From NCBI RefSeq assembly GCF_020687695.1, contig NZ_JAJEWL010000003.1:310001-374000 (forward strand): DNA of 64,000 nt, written 5' to 3'. How positions within the stretch are numbered: the stretch's first letter is position 1; each line of letters begins with the position of its first letter. The translations under genes were made by a program, and so were the position numbers. The DNA is from Pusillimonas sp. MFBS29. GTDB lineage: Bacteria > Pseudomonadota > Gammaproteobacteria > Burkholderiales > Burkholderiaceae_B. The notes beneath the pieces were generated by a model. The model had not been told where the DNA came from, did no database searches, and was given only the letters and a program-made list of their open reading frames with translations. Of the stretch, positions 1 through 8,967 are shown piece by piece.

Positions 1-19
1 ATCCACTGCGATGACGCAT
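1..19 (-). CDS. rplQ: 50S ribosomal protein L17, 5' end only
   Basis: Only the first six codons lie in the window, reading M-R-H-R-S-G, the usual start of bacterial L17. An AAGGA ribosome binding site sits just upstream of the ATG on the minus strand. Position directly after rpoA is the conserved last gene of the alpha operon. L17 is a large-subunit protein near the peptide exit tunnel. The rest of the gene is outside the window. Confidence 0.8.
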
Positions 20-145
20 GATGTTTTCCTTATGAATCTAAATTGGCAGGCAATCCTGCCGGTTAACCGGATCTTCTATCAGCCAGGCTGCGGTCCGGGT
101 GAGGGCGAGACTTTAGCACATTTTCAGTGCCTGGTCCTGGTTACT

Positions 146-169
146 GCGGGCTGCCCGGGGGCGGCCCGC
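146..169 (-). other. GC-rich hairpin between rpoA and rplQ
   Basis: Imperfect inverted repeat with arms GCGGGCTGCC and GGCGGCCCGC and a four-base loop, in the 159-bp rpoA-rplQ spacer. No T-tract follows on the minus strand, so it is more likely an mRNA-processing or stability element than a terminator. Confidence 0.4.
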
Positions 170-178
170 TTACTGCGT

Positions 179-1168
179 TCAGGGACGTTCCAGACCCAGA
201 GGTGGCCAGCTCTCGAGCTTCATGCCCAGAGTCAGGCCGCGTGCGGCAAGAACTTCCTTGATTTCGTTAAGCGACTTGCGGCCCAGGTTCGGAGTCTTGA
301 GCAGCTCGTTTTCGGTGCGCTGGATGAGATCGCCGATGTAGTAGATGTTTTCGGCTTTCAGGCAGTTGGCCGAACGTACAGTCAGTTCCAGATCGTCGAC
401 CGGGCGCAGCAGCACGGGATCGATCTGCTGAGCAGCACGCGACGGGGTATCGTCGTATGCATCGCCGGCGCCTTCCAGGGCAGCGAATACCGAGATTTGG
501 TCCATCAGGATGCGGGCCGATTGACGAACAGCTTCTTCGGGCGACAGCACGCCATTGGTTTCGATATCGAGCACCAGCTTGTCGAGGTCAGTGCGCTGTT
601 CAACACGGGCGCTTTCTACGGCGTAGCTGACACGACGCACAGGGCTGTACGAGGCGTCGAGCAAAATACGACCGATGGTGTGGGTACGATCATCCGACAA
701 GGCACGGACGTTACCGGGCACATAGCCACGACCTTGCTCAACCTTGATCTGCATTTCGAGCTTGCCGGCGTCGGTCAGGGTCGCGATAACGTGATCGGGG
801 TTGATGATTTCAACATCGTGCGGCAATTCAATGTCGCTGGCCAGCACTTCGCCGGCGCCCTGCTTGCGCAGCACCAGAGTCACTTCTTCGCGGTTATGCA
901 GCTTGAACACCACGCCTTTCAGGTTCAGAAGGATATCAACCACGTCTTCCCGAACACCCGCAACGGTGGAGTACTCGTGAACCACGCCGGTCATCTGGAT
1001 TTCGGTCGGCGCGTAGCCGGTCATGGACGAAAGCAAAATGCGGCGCAGGGCGTTGCCCAGGGTGTGGCCATAGCCACGCTCGAACGGCTCCATCACGACG
1101 CGTGCGTGATTCTTGCCTACAGGTTCGACTTCGATCGAACGGGGTTTCAGAAAACCTTGAGACAGCAT
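179..1168 (-). CDS. rpoA: DNA-directed RNA polymerase alpha subunit
   Basis: Full-length 329-residue alpha subunit, the usual betaproteobacterial length. The N-terminal domain (about residues 1-230) dimerises and seeds assembly of beta and beta'. It carries the conserved segment [15 protein letters not shown]. After a short acidic/polar linker, the C-terminal domain (about 245-329) has [14 protein letters not shown] and [15 protein letters not shown], the helix-hairpin-helix part that contacts UP elements and activators. Transcribed with rpsD upstream and rplQ downstream, as in the alpha operon. The spacers on either side are long and each holds a hairpin. Confidence 0.98.
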   Translation of the reverse strand: MLSQGFLKPRSIEVEPVGKNHARVVMEPFERGYGHTLGNALRRILLSSMTGYAPTEIQMTGVVHEYSTVAGVREDVVDILLNLKGVVFKLHNREEVTLVLRKQGAGEVLASDIELPHDVEIINPDHVIATLTDAGKLEMQIKVEQGRGYVPGNVRALSDDRTHTIGRILLDASYSPVRRVSYAVESARVEQRTDLDKLVLDIETNGVLSPEEAVRQSARILMDQISVFAALEGAGDAYDDTPSRAAQQIDPVLLRPVDDLELTVRSANCLKAENIYYIGDLIQRTENELLKTPNLGRKSLNEIKEVLAARGLTLGMKLESWPPLGLERP

Positions 1169-1263
1169 GTGTATTCCTTTTCAATACCCTCGGCTCGTTA
1201 CACCGATAAGGCTGACGGACTGACCAGTAAACCGACGTGGCAAACCGGTGAATGAACCGCAAA

Positions 1264-1296
1264 GCCCACTTTCCGGACCAGGCCGGAAAAGTGGGC
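1264..1296 (-). terminator. Hairpin between rpsD and rpoA (attenuator-like)
   Basis: Inverted repeat with arms GCCCACTTTCCGG and CCGGAAAAGTGGGC around a short loop, in the 156-bp rpsD-rpoA spacer. On the minus strand it is followed by TTTGCGG, a weak T-tract. rpoA must still be expressed, so a partial terminator or an RNA-processing site fits better than a full stop. Confidence 0.45.
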
Positions 1297-1324
1297 GATA
1301 AGCGGAGTTACTGCAATACTGCGA

Positions 1325-1948
1325 TTAGCGCGAGTACAGCTCGACAACCATCGATTCGTTGACGTCACGGGCGACATCAGCGCGATCAGGAGCTTGCTTG
1401 AACGTACCGGTGAGCTTGCTTGCGTCGACTTCAACCCACTGGGGCAAGCCCTGGCCGGTGGCCAGATCAAGCGACTCACGAATACGCAGCTGAGCCTTGG
1501 CCTTTTCACGAATCGAGATGACGTCACCAGCCTTGACCAGCATGGAAGCGATGTCGGCGGTACGGCCGTTCAGCTCGATAGCACGGTGGTTAACCAGCTG
1601 ACGTGCTTCGGCGCGAGTGGAGCCAAAACCCATACGGTAAACGACGTTGTCCAGACGCGATTCCAGCAACTGAATCAGGGTCTCGCCTGTGTTGCCACGG
1701 CGACGCTCAGCTTCAGCAAAATACTTGCGGAATTGCTTTTCCAGAACACCGTACATGCGCTTGAGCTTTTGCTTCTCGCGCAGCTGCACACCGTAATCGG
1801 AGGTGCGAGCACCCGATGTACGGCCGTGCTGACCGGGTTTGGACTCGATTTTGCATTTCGAGTCGAGTGAGCGACGAGCGCTCTTCAAGAACAAATCTGT
1901 ACCCTCGCGACGCGAGAGTTTGCATTTAGGTCCAATATAACGTGCCAA
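1325..1948 (-). CDS. rpsD: 30S ribosomal protein S4 (TTG start)
   Basis: S4 is a primary 16S rRNA-binding protein and, in the families studied, a translational repressor of the alpha operon. The 207-residue product opens [20 protein letters not shown] and has the S4 RNA-binding domain around residues 97-160 ([25 protein letters not shown]). Only two cysteines lie in the N-terminal region, so the four-cysteine zinc form is not present. The only start that preserves the conserved N-terminus is TTG at 1946-1948, preceded by GGGGAAG. rpsK ends 11 bp upstream. Confidence 0.97.
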   Translation of the reverse strand: MARYIGPKCKLSRREGTDLFLKSARRSLDSKCKIESKPGQHGRTSGARTSDYGVQLREKQKLKRMYGVLEKQFRKYFAEAERRRGNTGETLIQLLESRLDNVVYRMGFGSTRAEARQLVNHRAIELNGRTADIASMLVKAGDVISIREKAKAQLRIRESLDLATGQGLPQWVEVDASKLTGTFKQAPDRADVARDVNESMVVELYSR

Positions 1949-1959
1949 GATGCTTCCCC

Positions 1960-2361
1960 TTAGATGCGACGACGCTTGGGCGGACGGCAGCCGTTATGCG
2001 GCACGGGCGTGATGTCTGAGATGCTGGAGATTTTGATACCCAGCGCATTCAGTGCACGCACGGACGACTCACGGCCGGGGCCGGGCCCTTTGATGCGAAC
2101 TTCTAGTGTTTTGATGCCATATTCCAACGCTACGCGACCTGCCGACTCGGCTGCCACCTGGGCGGCAAACGGTGTGGACTTACGCGAGCCCTTGAAACCT
2201 GCACCACCCGAGGTTGCCCAGGACAAGGCATTGCCCTGACGATCGGTAATGGTGATGATCGTGTTGTTGAAGGACGCGTGAACGTGCGCAATGCCGTCCG
2301 AAACGCTCTTCTTGATTTTTTTGCGTACGCGCGATGCGCCGCTGTTGGAAGCTTTCGCCAT
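1960..2361 (-). CDS. rpsK: 30S ribosomal protein S11
   Basis: 133-residue S11 of the small-subunit platform, where it lines the mRNA path with S7 and S18. The conserved core reads [21 protein letters not shown], and the C-terminus ends in the family's basic tail PPKRRRI. It starts with ATG and lies 14 bp after rpsM in the alpha operon. Confidence 0.97.
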   Translation of the reverse strand: MAKASNSGASRVRKKIKKSVSDGIAHVHASFNNTIITITDRQGNALSWATSGGAGFKGSRKSTPFAAQVAAESAGRVALEYGIKTLEVRIKGPGPGRESSVRALNALGIKISSISDITPVPHNGCRPPKRRRI

Positions 2362-2375
2362 CTTCTATTCCTCGA

Positions 2376-2741
2376 TTATTTCTTCAGGGAAGCAGCAGCG
2401 CGGCGCGGCCCCTTGCGGGTGCGGGCGTTGGTACGGGTACGTTGACCACGTACGGGCAAGCCACGCTTGTGGCGCATGCCCCGATAAGTTCCCAAGTCGA
2501 TCAAACGTTTGATCGAAAGTTGTACTTCGCGACGCAAATCACCTTCAACCGTGAACACACCAACGTGTTCGCGGATACGCTCGAGTTCAGCGTCGGTCAG
2601 ATCCTTGACCTTTTTGGAAAGCTCGATACCAGCGGATTCGCAGATTTTGCGAGCGCGAGTGCGACCAATACCAAAAATCGCGGTAAGACCGATTTCGGCG
2701 TGTTGATGCGGCGGAATGTTGATGCCAGCAATACGGGCCAT
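2376..2741 (-). CDS. rpsM: 30S ribosomal protein S13
   Basis: 121-residue S13 of the small-subunit head, contacting L5 and P-site tRNA. It begins [12 protein letters not shown] and contains [17 protein letters not shown], the helix-hairpin-helix segment of the family. The basic C-terminal extension ([18 protein letters not shown]) reaches the decoding site in known structures. It follows rpmJ by 32 bp. Confidence 0.97.
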   Translation of the reverse strand: MARIAGINIPPHQHAEIGLTAIFGIGRTRARKICESAGIELSKKVKDLTDAELERIREHVGVFTVEGDLRREVQLSIKRLIDLGTYRGMRHKRGLPVRGQRTRTNARTRKGPRRAAASLKK

Positions 2742-2773
2742 GACTGTTCCTTGTTAAATCCGTTGCGCCAGGC

Positions 2774-2887
2774 TTAGCCTTGACGCTGCTTGTGACGTGG
2801 GTCGGTGCAGATGACGCGCACCACGCCGTGACGTTTAATGATCTTGCAGTTGCGGCAGATCCGCTTTACCGATGCCATTACCTTCAT
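2774..2887 (-). CDS. rpmJ: 50S ribosomal protein L36
   Basis: A 37-codon gene found by reading the gap between infA and rpsM. It translates to a typical L36 starting [16 protein letters not shown] and ending PRHKQRQG. Cys11, Cys14, Cys27 and His32 form the C-x2-C...C-x4-H zinc ribbon, so this is the zinc-binding form. A GGAGTC element upstream of the ATG serves as ribosome binding site. Position between infA and rpsM matches the spc operon end in many proteobacteria. Confidence 0.95.
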   Translation of the reverse strand: MKVMASVKRICRNCKIIKRHGVVRVICTDPRHKQRQG

Positions 2888-2918
2888 GGTTGACTCCTAG
2901 TTTCCTGTAACCGGCCGC

Positions 2919-3137
2919 TTATTTAGAGCGGAAAACAATTCTGGCACGCGACAGGTCATAGGGCGTGAGCTCCACTGTGACCTTGTCACCCGGCAGAATC
3001 CGGATGTAATGCATACGCATCTTGCCTGATATATGGCCCAGCACTACGTGGCCGTTCTCGAGTTTGATGCGAAAAGTTGCGTTGGGAAGGTTCTCGAGAA
3101 CCTCTCCTTGCATTTGTATGACGTCGTCCTTTGCCAT
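2919..3137 (-). CDS. infA: Translation initiation factor IF-1
   Basis: 72-residue single OB-fold protein (S1-like). It begins [20 protein letters not shown] and contains [20 protein letters not shown] and the C-terminal [15 protein letters not shown]-1 blocks the A site on the 30S subunit and aids IF-2 and IF-3. In betaproteobacteria infA often sits here between secY and rpmJ. It starts only 6 bp after secY ends, which suggests coupled translation. Confidence 0.96.
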   Translation of the reverse strand: MAKDDVIQMQGEVLENLPNATFRIKLENGHVVLGHISGKMRMHYIRILPGDKVTVELTPYDLSRARIVFRSK

Positions 3138-3143
3138 ATCTTT

Positions 3144-4469
3144 TTACCGCATGGGCAGCCCGGTACCCTTGAAGTTCGCCTTCTTGAGCAACGAGTCGTA
3201 TTGATGAGACATCATGTAGGCTTGCGCCTGGGCCATGAAGTCCATGGTAACCACCACGATAATCAGCAGCGATGTGCCACCAAAGTAAAACGGTACATTC
3301 CAGCGTGCCTGCATAAGTTCTGGCAACAAACATACCAGCGTTATATACAAGGCGCCTGCCAGGGTCAGTCTCATCAGTATCTTGTCGATATAGCGAGCGG
3401 TCTGGTCACCTGGCCGGATACCCGGAACGAATGCACCACTTTTCTTCAGATTATCTGCGGTTTCACGACTATTGAATACCAACGCTGTATAAAAGAAGCA
3501 AAAGAAAATAATAGCGGCGGAATACAACGTAATGTATAGCGGTTGTCCGGGCGACAGCACGGCAGCCAGATCGCCCAGCCAGCGCATATTCGGATTACTG
3601 GAGAACCAGCTGGTCACCGTGGCGGGCAGCAAGATGATGGACGAAGCGAAGATGGGAGGAATGACCCCGGACATGTTCAGCTTCAGCGGCAAGTGTGAAC
3701 TTTGCCCGCCATAAATCTTGTTGCCGACCTGACGCTTTGCGTAGTTGACGGTAACGCGGCGCTGACCGCGTTCGACAAACACCACAAAGTAGGTAACAGC
3801 GATAACCATCACGAATATGAACAGTGCCGACAATACCGACATGCTGTCCGTACGGACCAGGTCGAGCATTCCAGCCAGCGCACTGGGCAAGCCAGCAACA
3901 ATACCGGCGAAAATCAGTATGGATATACCATTGCCCAAACCACGCTCGGTAATCTGCTCGCCCAACCACATCAGGAACATCGTGCCGGTTACCAGCGTAA
4001 CTACGGTGGTAAAGCGGAACAACATGCCCGGATCAATGATCAGACCTGGCTGGGATTCAAGCGCAACCGAAATACCCACAGCCTGTATCAGGGCCAGGAA
4101 CACCGTGCCGTAGCGGGTGTACTGGGTAATCTTGCGACGACCCGACTCACCTTCCTTTTTGATCGCTTCCAGTGTCGGTACCACCACCGCCATCAGTTGC
4201 ATGATGATGGATGCGGAAATGTAGGGCATGATGCCCAGCGCGAAGACTGAAAAACGCTCGAGTGCGCCACCGGAGAACATGTTGAACAGACCCAGAATAC
4301 CGCTCTGGTTCTGTTGGAACATGTCGGCCAGCGCATCAGGATTGATGCCCGGAACGGGAACGTGAGTTCCCAGACGATAGACCACCAAGGCGAGAATCAG
4401 GAACACAATACGGCGTTTCAAGTCGCCGTATTTGGGCCCTGTCTTACTCTGTGCCTGAGCTTTAGCCAC
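3144..4469 (-). CDS. secY: Preprotein translocase subunit SecY (GTG start)
   Basis: Channel-forming inner-membrane subunit of the Sec translocon, 441 residues with the ten-helix pattern. Recognisable parts are [18 protein letters not shown] after TM1, the plug region around [22 protein letters not shown], and the cytoplasmic loop [20 protein letters not shown], which contacts SecA or ribosome. The start is GTG with an AAGGGG ribosome binding site; no ATG keeps the conserved N-terminus. It follows rplO by 9 bp in the spc operon. Confidence 0.97.
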   Translation of the reverse strand: MAKAQAQSKTGPKYGDLKRRIVFLILALVVYRLGTHVPVPGINPDALADMFQQNQSGILGLFNMFSGGALERFSVFALGIMPYISASIIMQLMAVVVPTLEAIKKEGESGRRKITQYTRYGTVFLALIQAVGISVALESQPGLIIDPGMLFRFTTVVTLVTGTMFLMWLGEQITERGLGNGISILIFAGIVAGLPSALAGMLDLVRTDSMSVLSALFIFVMVIAVTYFVVFVERGQRRVTVNYAKRQVGNKIYGGQSSHLPLKLNMSGVIPPIFASSIILLPATVTSWFSSNPNMRWLGDLAAVLSPGQPLYITLYSAAIIFFCFFYTALVFNSRETADNLKKSGAFVPGIRPGDQTARYIDKILMRLTLAGALYITLVCLLPELMQARWNVPFYFGGTSLLIIVVVTMDFMAQAQAYMMSHQYDSLLKKANFKGTGLPMR

Positions 4470-4478
4470 CGTTGCCCC

Positions 4479-4919
4479 TTAAGCCAGCGAACCGCCGGCA
4501 GCTTCGATTGCGGCGCGAGCGCCGGCCGTTGCTGCAATGCCCTTGAGTGCAACCTTGCGCGTCAGTTCGCCGGACTTGATGACCTTGGCGTAACGAACGG
4601 CCTGGCCCACCACGCCTGCCTGCTTGAGGACTTGCACGTCGACTTCATCGACAGGCAGACGCTCGAGGTCGGACAGACGCACTTCGGCGAACAGGTGCTG
4701 ACCCAAAGGCGTGAAACCACGCTTGGGCAAGCGGCGTTGCAAAGGCATTTGACCGCCTTCAAAGCCGACTTTATGGAAACCGCCGGTACGCGATTTTTGT
4801 CCTTTATGGCCACGGCCACCGGTTTTACCCAGGCCCGAGCCTATGCCACGACCAACACGGCGGCGAGCATGTTTGCTGCCTTCTGCCGGCGATAGCGTAT
4901 TAAGTTGAGTTTCTGACAT
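4479..4919 (-). CDS. rplO: 50S ribosomal protein L15
   Basis: 146-residue L15, a late-assembly large-subunit protein. The N-terminus [20 protein letters not shown] and the glycine-rich run [18 protein letters not shown] form the extended loop that penetrates 23S rRNA. The globular C-terminal part ends [12 protein letters not shown]. rpmD lies 11 bp upstream and secY 9 bp downstream. Confidence 0.96.
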   Translation of the reverse strand: MSETQLNTLSPAEGSKHARRRVGRGIGSGLGKTGGRGHKGQKSRTGGFHKVGFEGGQMPLQRRLPKRGFTPLGQHLFAEVRLSDLERLPVDEVDVQVLKQAGVVGQAVRYAKVIKSGELTRKVALKGIAATAGARAAIEAAGGSLA

Positions 4920-4930
4920 CCCGATTCCTT

Positions 4931-5116
4931 TCAGGCTTCCGAGACGGTAACGAGGTAATCCACTTTACGGATCATCCCACGCACCTCGGGCGTATCGACC
5001 AACACACGGCTGCTGTTAATGCGACCCAGGCCCAGACCACGCACGGTTGCGCGGTGGTCTGCTTTGGTGCCGATTACAGAGCGCACGAGAGTAACTTTGA
5101 TTTGCTTCTGTGCCAT
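4931..5116 (-). CDS. rpmD: 50S ribosomal protein L30
   Basis: 61-residue L30, the short bacterial form. It carries [20 protein letters not shown] and [20 protein letters not shown], the family signature. It lies 3 bp after rpsE, so the two are probably translationally coupled. Confidence 0.95.
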   Translation of the reverse strand: MAQKQIKVTLVRSVIGTKADHRATVRGLGLGRINSSRVLVDTPEVRGMIRKVDYLVTVSEA

Positions 5117-5119
5117 GAC

Positions 5120-5641
5120 TTACCCCAGAATTTCTTCTACCGACTTGCCGCGCTTGGCAGCTACTTCGGCAGGAGTCGAGCAGGCACGCAAGCCGTTAAG
5201 CGTTGCGCGGACCAGGTTGTAAGGATTGCTGGAGCCGAGGCTCTTTGCAACCACGTTACGAACGCCCATCACTTCGAAAATAGCGCGCATCGGGCCGCCG
5301 GCAATAACACCGGTACCTTCTGCTGCTGGCGAAATGAGAACGGTAGAGGCTCCGTGCTTGCCAACGACGGTGTGATGCAGGGTACCGTTCTTGAGCGATA
5401 CCTTGACCAGACCGCGGCGCGCCTGTTCCATTGCTTTCTGTACAGCGACGGGTACTTCACGGGCTTTTCCTTTGCCCATGCCGATACGACCATCGCCATC
5501 ACCCACTACGGTCAAGGCAGCAAAGCTCATGGTGCGACCACCCTTGACCACTTTGCTGACGCGGTTGACCGCAATCATTTTTTCACGCAAGCCGTCGTCG
5601 TTTTCTTTTTCGGCGGCTTGCCTGCCTTGTGCTTTAGCCAT
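5120..5641 (-). CDS. rpsE: 30S ribosomal protein S5
   Basis: 173-residue S5, a fidelity protein at the mRNA entry channel. Residues about 18-80 form the S5 dsRBD-like domain ([39 protein letters not shown]). The C-terminal domain contains [19 protein letters not shown]. It follows rplR by 15 bp. Confidence 0.97.
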   Translation of the reverse strand: MAKAQGRQAAEKENDDGLREKMIAVNRVSKVVKGGRTMSFAALTVVGDGDGRIGMGKGKAREVPVAVQKAMEQARRGLVKVSLKNGTLHHTVVGKHGASTVLISPAAEGTGVIAGGPMRAIFEVMGVRNVVAKSLGSSNPYNLVRATLNGLRACSTPAEVAAKRGKSVEEILG

Positions 5642-5656
5642 TTGACAATTCCTTGC

Positions 5657-6022
5657 TTAGAACTTCAGGCCGGCTTCACGCGCGGCGTCGGCCAACGCTT
5701 TGACGCGGCCATGATAACGGAAGCCCGAACGATCAAAGGCAACCAGCTCGATACCGGCAGCTTTTGCTTTTTCGGCTACGCGCTTGCCGACCACGCCGGC
5801 AGCGGCAACGTTACCGCCGTTGACATTCTGGCTAGCGAGCTCTTTGCGCACTTCGGGCTCGAGCGTGGAAGCGCTGACGAGCACACGATCGCCTTCCGGC
5901 GAAATAATATTTGCGTAAATGTGCAGATTCGAGCGGTAAATCGAGAGGCGATGTACACGCAGCTCCGAGATTTTCCGACGAGTCGCAACAGCACGACGCA
6001 AACGGGAGATTTTCTTGTCCAT
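5657..6022 (-). CDS. rplR: 50S ribosomal protein L18
   Basis: 121-residue L18, which binds 5S rRNA with L5 and L25. The basic N-terminus ([18 protein letters not shown]) is followed by the conserved [20 protein letters not shown], and the C-terminus reads [19 protein letters not shown]. It lies 21 bp after rplF. Confidence 0.96.
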   Translation of the reverse strand: MDKKISRLRRAVATRRKISELRVHRLSIYRSNLHIYANIISPEGDRVLVSASTLEPEVRKELASQNVNGGNVAAAGVVGKRVAEKAKAAGIELVAFDRSGFRYHGRVKALADAAREAGLKF

Positions 6023-6043
6023 AATTCGTCCTTGCCTGCGCGC

Positions 6044-6577
6044 TTATTTCTTCTTGGTTTCTTTCATGATGACGCGTTCATCGGCGTAACGCACACCCTT
6101 GCCCTTGTAGGGTTCGGGTTCGCGGTAAGCACGAATCTCAGCTGCCACCTGACCAACGACCTGCTTGTTGGCACCCTTGATGACGATCTCGGTTTGAGTG
6201 GGGCACTCGACCTTGATGCCGGCGGGCATGCTGTGAACGATGTCGTGTGAGAAACCAAGCTGCAACTTCAGGGCCTCGCCTTGAACCTGAGCGCGGAAAC
6301 CCACGCCAACCAGATTCAAACGACGCTCGAAGCCTTTGCTGACGCCAGTTACCATATTGGCAACCAATGCGCGCACTGTACCCGACATGGCCTTGGCCTG
6401 GCGGGAATCGTTGGCAACAGCAAATGTCAGTTGGCCGTCTTCCTGGCGAACGACAACGTCGCCCGTCAGCTCTTGTGTCAGGGAGCCCAGAGGACCCTTG
6501 ACGGAAATTTGACCCGCGCTGATCGTAGCTTCTACGCCTTGAGGTACGGGAACGGGGTACTTAGCAATACGTGACAT
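6044..6577 (-). CDS. rplF: 50S ribosomal protein L6
   Basis: 177-residue L6, near the factor-binding centre. The start chosen is the ATG at 6575-6577, because [12 protein letters not shown] is the conserved N-terminus and an AAGGAG site lies just upstream. An earlier in-frame ATG would add 16 unrelated residues and overlap rpsH. Two L6 repeats are visible, the second ending in [20 protein letters not shown], the family signature. Confidence 0.96.
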   Translation of the reverse strand: MSRIAKYPVPVPQGVEATISAGQISVKGPLGSLTQELTGDVVVRQEDGQLTFAVANDSRQAKAMSGTVRALVANMVTGVSKGFERRLNLVGVGFRAQVQGEALKLQLGFSHDIVHSMPAGIKVECPTQTEIVIKGANKQVVGQVAAEIRAYREPEPYKGKGVRYADERVIMKETKKK

Positions 6578-6587
6578 GTGATTCTCC

Positions 6588-6983
6588 TTATGCCACGTAG
6601 CACAGCACTTCGCCGCCCACGCCATTGGCGCGTGCTTTGCGATCGGTCATGACACCGCGCGGAGTCGACACAATGGCAACGCCCAGACCATTCATAACCT
6701 GAGGGATGGTCTTGCTGCCCTTGTAGATGCGCAGCCCGGGACGGGACACGCGGTCGATACGCTCGATGACCGGACGGCCAGCGTAGTATTTAAGGGTGAT
6801 CTCGAGGACAGGCTTGGCCTTGTCGCCCACGATCTGGAAACTGTCGATATAGCCTTCGTCTTTCAGCACGGCAGCAATAGCTACCTTAAGCTTCGAGGAG
6901 GGCATGCTTACCGACGTCTTGTTGACTTGTTGTGCGTTACGCACACGGGTCAACATGTCGGCGATGGGATCGCTCATGCTCAT
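6588..6983 (-). CDS. rpsH: 30S ribosomal protein S8
   Basis: 131-residue S8, a 16S rRNA-binding protein. In enterobacteria it also represses the spc operon by binding mRNA. It starts [20 protein letters not shown] and contains [20 protein letters not shown] and the C-terminal [20 protein letters not shown] motif. It lies 11 bp after rpsN. Confidence 0.97.
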   Translation of the reverse strand: MSMSDPIADMLTRVRNAQQVNKTSVSMPSSKLKVAIAAVLKDEGYIDSFQIVGDKAKPVLEITLKYYAGRPVIERIDRVSRPGLRIYKGSKTIPQVMNGLGVAIVSTPRGVMTDRKARANGVGGEVLCYVA

Positions 6984-6994
6984 GTGTATTTCTC

Positions 6995-7300
6995 CTACCA
7001 GCTGGCTTTGGTCATGCCGGGCACTTCGCCGCGCATTGCCATTTCGCGCAATTTGTGACGAGTTAGACCGAACTTGCTATAAACACCGCGCGGACGACCG
7101 GTGACGACGCAACGATTGCGTTGACGGGTCGGGTTTGCATTGCGCGGCAGTTGTTGCAACTGCAGGCGGGCCTGATAGCGCTCTTCATCGGACTTTGACT
7201 GGTCGTCGATGATGGCTTTCAGTGCGGCACGCTTGGGTGCAAATTTTTCTGCCAGCTTGGCGCGTTTGATGTCGCGATTGATGAGTGAAAGTTTTGCCAC
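6995..7300 (-). CDS. rpsN: 30S ribosomal protein S14, zinc-free form (GTG start)
   Basis: 101-residue S14 of the long form without the zinc-ribbon cysteines (one Cys only, in [12 protein letters not shown]). The C-terminus ends [20 protein letters not shown], as expected. The start codon is GTG, with a GGGGCG stretch upstream as a possible ribosome binding site. Located between rplE and rpsH, 11 bp from each. Confidence 0.96.
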   Translation of the reverse strand: MAKLSLINRDIKRAKLAEKFAPKRAALKAIIDDQSKSDEERYQARLQLQQLPRNANPTRQRNRCVVTGRPRGVYSKFGLTRHKLREMAMRGEVPGMTKASW

Positions 7301-7311
7301 GTCATCGCCCC

Positions 7312-7851
7312 TTAATTGCGAAACGGGAAGCTGAAGGCGGAAAGCAGTGCCTTGGCTTCGTCGTCAGTCTTGGCTGTAGTGATGATGCTGATGTTCATCC
7401 CACGTACGGCGTCGATTTTGTCGTATTCGATTTCAGGGAAAATGATTTGCTCTTTAACCCCGACGTTGTAGTTGCCACGTCCATCGAATGCACGACCCGA
7501 AATACCACGGAAGTCGCGCACACGCGGCAGAGCCACTGCGACCAAGCGGTCAAGGAATTCGTACATGCGGCGGCCACGCAGGGTGACCATGCAACCGATA
7601 GGATAGTCTTCGCGGATTTTGAAACCTGCGATAGCCTTACGTGTTTTGGTGACAACCGGCTTTTGGCCTGCGATCTTGGTCAAGTCAGAGACAGCGTGCT
7701 CGATGACTTTCTTGTCGGCAACAGCTTCGGACACACCCATGTTCAGGGTGATCTTGGTGATGCGCGGCACTTCCATGATGCTTTTGTAGCCAAACTTGGC
7801 TTGCAGGTCGGCCACAACCTTACTGCGGTAAAACTCTTGTAAACGAGCCAT
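7312..7851 (-). CDS. rplE: 50S ribosomal protein L5
   Basis: 179-residue L5, which carries 5S rRNA into the central protuberance and touches P-site tRNA. It begins [20 protein letters not shown] and contains [16 protein letters not shown] and [20 protein letters not shown]. The C-terminus [20 protein letters not shown] is typical. It follows rplX by 12 bp. Confidence 0.97.
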   Translation of the reverse strand: MARLQEFYRSKVVADLQAKFGYKSIMEVPRITKITLNMGVSEAVADKKVIEHAVSDLTKIAGQKPVVTKTRKAIAGFKIREDYPIGCMVTLRGRRMYEFLDRLVAVALPRVRDFRGISGRAFDGRGNYNVGVKEQIIFPEIEYDKIDAVRGMNISIITTAKTDDEAKALLSAFSFPFRN

Positions 7852-7863
7852 GTTCTTCGCCCC

Positions 7864-8184
7864 TTAAGCCTTGGCGCCAACGACAGCGCCGCTGGAACGG
7901 AATACACGGACCTTGCTGCCATCTACCACTTTCACACCAACGCGATCGGCCTTGCCGCTCTCGGGATTGAAAATGGCCACATTGGAAATGTGGATGGGCA
8001 TGGTCTTGTCGATGATGCCGCCTTGCGTGCCCGCCATGGGGTTACCCTTGACGTGCTTCTTGACAACATTGATGCCTTCGACCAGAACGTGGTCGGCATC
8101 AACGCGCTGCAACACGGTGCCGCGGCGTTTTTTGTCGCGACCGGTCAATACGATGACCTCGTCGCCTTTACGGATTTTTTCCAT
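7864..8184 (-). CDS. rplX: 50S ribosomal protein L24
   Basis: 106-residue L24, an assembly initiator near the exit tunnel. A KOW motif is visible at the N-terminus ([20 protein letters not shown]), followed by [20 protein letters not shown]. It follows rplN by 10 bp. Confidence 0.96.
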   Translation of the reverse strand: MEKIRKGDEVIVLTGRDKKRRGTVLQRVDADHVLVEGINVVKKHVKGNPMAGTQGGIIDKTMPIHISNVAIFNPESGKADRVGVKVVDGSKVRVFRSSGAVVGAKA

Positions 8185-8194
8185 GATGGGCTCC

Positions 8195-8563
8195 TTACAG
8201 CACTTCTGGAGCCAGGGACACGATCTTCATGAACTTCTCTGTACGCAGTTCGCGCGTTACAGGTCCGAAGATACGGGTGCCGATGGGTTCCAGTTTGGCG
8301 TTGAGCAGCACAGCGGCATTGCCGCCGAACTTGATCAGCGAACCGTCTTTGCGACGTACGCCTTTAGCGGTACGAACCACTACTGCGTTATAAATTTCGC
8401 CCTTCTTGACGCGGCCGCGCGGCGCTGCATCTTTGACACTAACCTTGATAATGTCACCGATAGCGGCATAACGGCGCTTCGAACCGCCCAACACCTTGAT
8501 GCACATGATGGAACGTGCGCCAGTGTTGTCGGCCACATTGAGCGTGGTCTGCATTTGGATCAT
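8195..8563 (-). CDS. rplN: 50S ribosomal protein L14, first gene of the spc block
   Basis: 122-residue L14, which forms intersubunit bridges and binds RsfS in known systems. It starts [20 protein letters not shown] and contains [20 protein letters not shown]. In the standard arrangement rplN directly follows rpsQ. Here rpsQ is more than 20 kb upstream, beyond the cellulose and fatty-acid genes, so rplN needs its own promoter. A candidate lies about 300 bp upstream. The ribosome binding site is AGGAAAAATC before the ATG. Confidence 0.97.
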   Translation of the reverse strand: MIQMQTTLNVADNTGARSIMCIKVLGGSKRRYAAIGDIIKVSVKDAAPRGRVKKGEIYNAVVVRTAKGVRRKDGSLIKFGGNAAVLLNAKLEPIGTRIFGPVTRELRTEKFMKIVSLAPEVL

Positions 8564-8684
8564 GATTTTTCCTGTTCCAACTTAGACGCGTGAGATACCT
8601 GTTCGGGTAACACCACACAACCAGTTTTGGTCCCGTCAGGCCCGGTACAACACCCGGCCCTGGGTTGAAATCTGCTAGAACACT

Positions 8685-8705
8685 CATACTTATTCAATAA
8701 GTATG
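8685..8705. repeat. Perfect 21-bp palindrome in the rplN leader
   Basis: Arms CATACTTATT and AATAAGTATG are exact reverse complements around one central base. It lies 122 bp upstream of rplN, inside the transcribed leader if the promoter at 8869-8897 is right. No T-tract directly follows on the minus strand, so it is not a typical terminator. It could be an operator for a dimeric repressor or an AT-rich RNA hairpin. Confidence 0.7.
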
Positions 8706-8746
8706 GGTATTTTTGCTGCTTTTAAACTTACGTTTTGCCTGCTTTT

Positions 8747-8782
8747 TGCCTGGTAAACCTGTGCTTGCAAACTCACCAGGCA
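8747..8782 (-). promoter_or_regulatory. Leader hairpin upstream of rplN
   Basis: In the presumed rplN leader, TGCCTGGT and ACCAGGCA form a perfect 8-bp stem with a 20-base loop. An overlapping alternative pairs CCAGG (in AAACCCAGG) with the first arm. Mutually exclusive stems of this kind are common in autoregulated r-protein leaders, but no known L14, S8 or L24 site was recognised. Confidence 0.4.
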
Positions 8783-8868
8783 TGAACCTGGGTTTACTAG
8801 CTTGACTTGCCAGCCTTCCCAAAGCAACTTCGGGCGGCTTGCCACCATTCAAAATAGGCAAGCTCTAA

Positions 8869-8897
8869 ATGATATCTGAGTAACGATTAAATTGCAA
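8869..8897 (-). promoter_or_regulatory. Sigma70-like promoter for the rplN (spc) block
   Basis: On the minus strand TTGCAA (8892-8897) and TATCAT (8869-8874) are separated by exactly 17 bp. Transcription would start near 8862, giving a leader of about 300 nt before the rplN ATG. It lies just after the end of bcsC, which fits an independent promoter for the displaced spc block. Confidence 0.6.
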
Positions 8898-8899
8898 GA

Positions 8900-8926
8900 G
8901 CTTTAGGGGGAACTTGTGGCTAAAGC
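8900..8926 (-). terminator. Weak hairpin after bcsC
   Basis: GCTTTAG and CTAAAGC are perfect 7-bp arms around a 13-base loop, 42 bp past the bcsC stop and abutting the -35 of the candidate rplN promoter. Only TCTTGCAATTT follows on the minus strand, so termination of the bcs transcript here would be weak. It may allow read-through into rplN. Confidence 0.35.
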
Positions 8927-8967
8927 ACAAAATTTCACCCCAAAGCATTTTCTGCTGTCTTTTTTCA

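Noticed and set aside
11-1255. Open frame of 414 codons antisense to rpoA
   Set aside because: Overlaps the whole of rpoA and part of the spacers, with no recognisable protein family.
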